In this document: one piece after another, positions 58,102 through 58,242 of the stretch
Layout: every line of letters begins with the position of its first letter
Numbering within the stretch: position 1 is the first letter of the stretch
NCBI GenBank assembly: GCA_016191015.1
Contig: JACPPM010000346.1
Span: 1-58,242 of the forward strand
Direction: 5' to 3'
Length of the DNA stretch: 58,242 nucleotides
Source of the DNA: Acidobacteriota bacterium
GTDB lineage: Bacteria; Acidobacteriota; CAIWXX01
Notes under the pieces: model-generated
Told to the model about the DNA's origin: nothing
What the model saw: the letters and a program-made list of their open reading frames with translations, nothing else
Databases searched by the model: none
Program-made: the position numbers and the translations under genes

Positions 58102-58242
58102 TCAGTGCCCGACCGCTTCCTGTGACTCGTCGCGGGCGCGGATGGCGTTGTGAACGCCGTCGATCTCGCTGACGGTGGTGAGGACCTTCTCGAGGTGTTT
58201 GAGATCACTGACCTCGAGATCCATCTTGATGTAGCCCTTCCC
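58102..58242 (-). CDS. RelA/SpoT-type (p)ppGpp enzyme, C-terminal ACT domain (partial)
   Basis: Only the last 46 residues are in the window; the gene enters from the right edge. The sequence (GYIKMDLEVSDLKHLEKVLT, then VSEIDGVHNAIRA) matches the form of the C-terminal ACT domain of bifunctional RelA/SpoT proteins, where a beta strand is followed by a helix with HLEKV and a short GV-x5-R strand. The ACT domain has a regulatory role. The stop is at 58102-58104. Other ACT-domain enzymes are possible, since the catalytic domains are out of view. Confidence 0.7.
   Translation of the reverse strand, partial: GKGYIKMDLEVSDLKHLEKVLTTVSEIDGVHNAIRARDESQEAVGH

Overview
The window is GC-rich bacterial DNA with no rRNA or tRNA. 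An outer-membrane-type beta-barrel, long secreted DUF11/CARDB/SdrD-like proteins, a Hanks-type kinase and fragments of 'two-component regulator propeller' (reg_prop) genes point to a Gram-negative lineage of the Acidobacteriota kind or a similar environmental phylum. That placement is an inference; no taxonomic marker is present.

Region 1 (1-15.4 kb, all minus strand) is a complete type III-B (Cmr) CRISPR-Cas locus that can be read as one transcription unit. The order of transcription is cas10/cmr2, cmr3, a Cmr4-like protein with a Cmr5-like tail, a stand-alone CARF protein, a six-helix membrane protein, cmr4, cmr5, cmr6, cmr1, a CARF-HEPN RNase (TIGR02710 type), a Cas6-RT-Cas1 fusion and cas2, followed by the leader and the array. 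The array has at least nine 35-bp repeats and runs off the left edge. Its orientation gives an ATTGCGAC 5' handle and places the leader next to cas2. A decayed one-spacer mini-array with its own recognisable leader lies between cmr1 and the CARF-HEPN gene. Cas10 lacks an HD domain and has GGDE in place of GGDD. The likely scheme is RNA-guided RNA cleavage by Cmr4, cyclic oligoadenylate signalling to two CARF proteins (one a HEPN RNase, one next to a membrane protein), and spacer capture from RNA through the RT-Cas1 fusion. The cassette between cmr3 and cmr4 (Cmr4-Cmr5-like fusion, CARF, six-TM protein) is the best candidate for an undescribed system.

Region 2 (15.6-16.7 kb) is a reg_prop pseudogene. 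Region 3 (16.9-36.8 kb, plus strand) is a three-gene surface operon: a HEAT-repeat/beta-barrel protein, a ~1340-aa Ig-like/PKD/DUF11 protein with exact 303-bp internal repeats, and a 4277-aa DUF11/CARDB protein with an exact 1011-bp higher-order repeat and a ~735-aa helical domain. The 3' end of the last gene lies inside a palindromic repeat element.

Region 4 (37.0-50.0 kb, plus strand) is a second defence module: an XRE-HTH/SNF2 helicase/DUF3883 protein, a PD-(D/E)XK nuclease-like protein, an AAA/DUF4143 ATPase, a DUF1156 DNA methylase and a DUF499 ATPase. It resembles helicase-methylase-ATPase (Hma-type) systems with two extra genes. A strong promoter containing a dyad overlaps the start of the first gene.

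Region 5 (50.0-58.2 kb) holds a multi-hairpin repeat, a glycan cassette (GT2 glycosyltransferase, NAD sugar epimerase/decarboxylase, split transketolase), a convergent zinc-ribbon Ser/Thr kinase, another reg_prop fragment, an inverted-repeat element, and the C-terminal ACT domain of a RelA/SpoT-type protein entering from the right edge.
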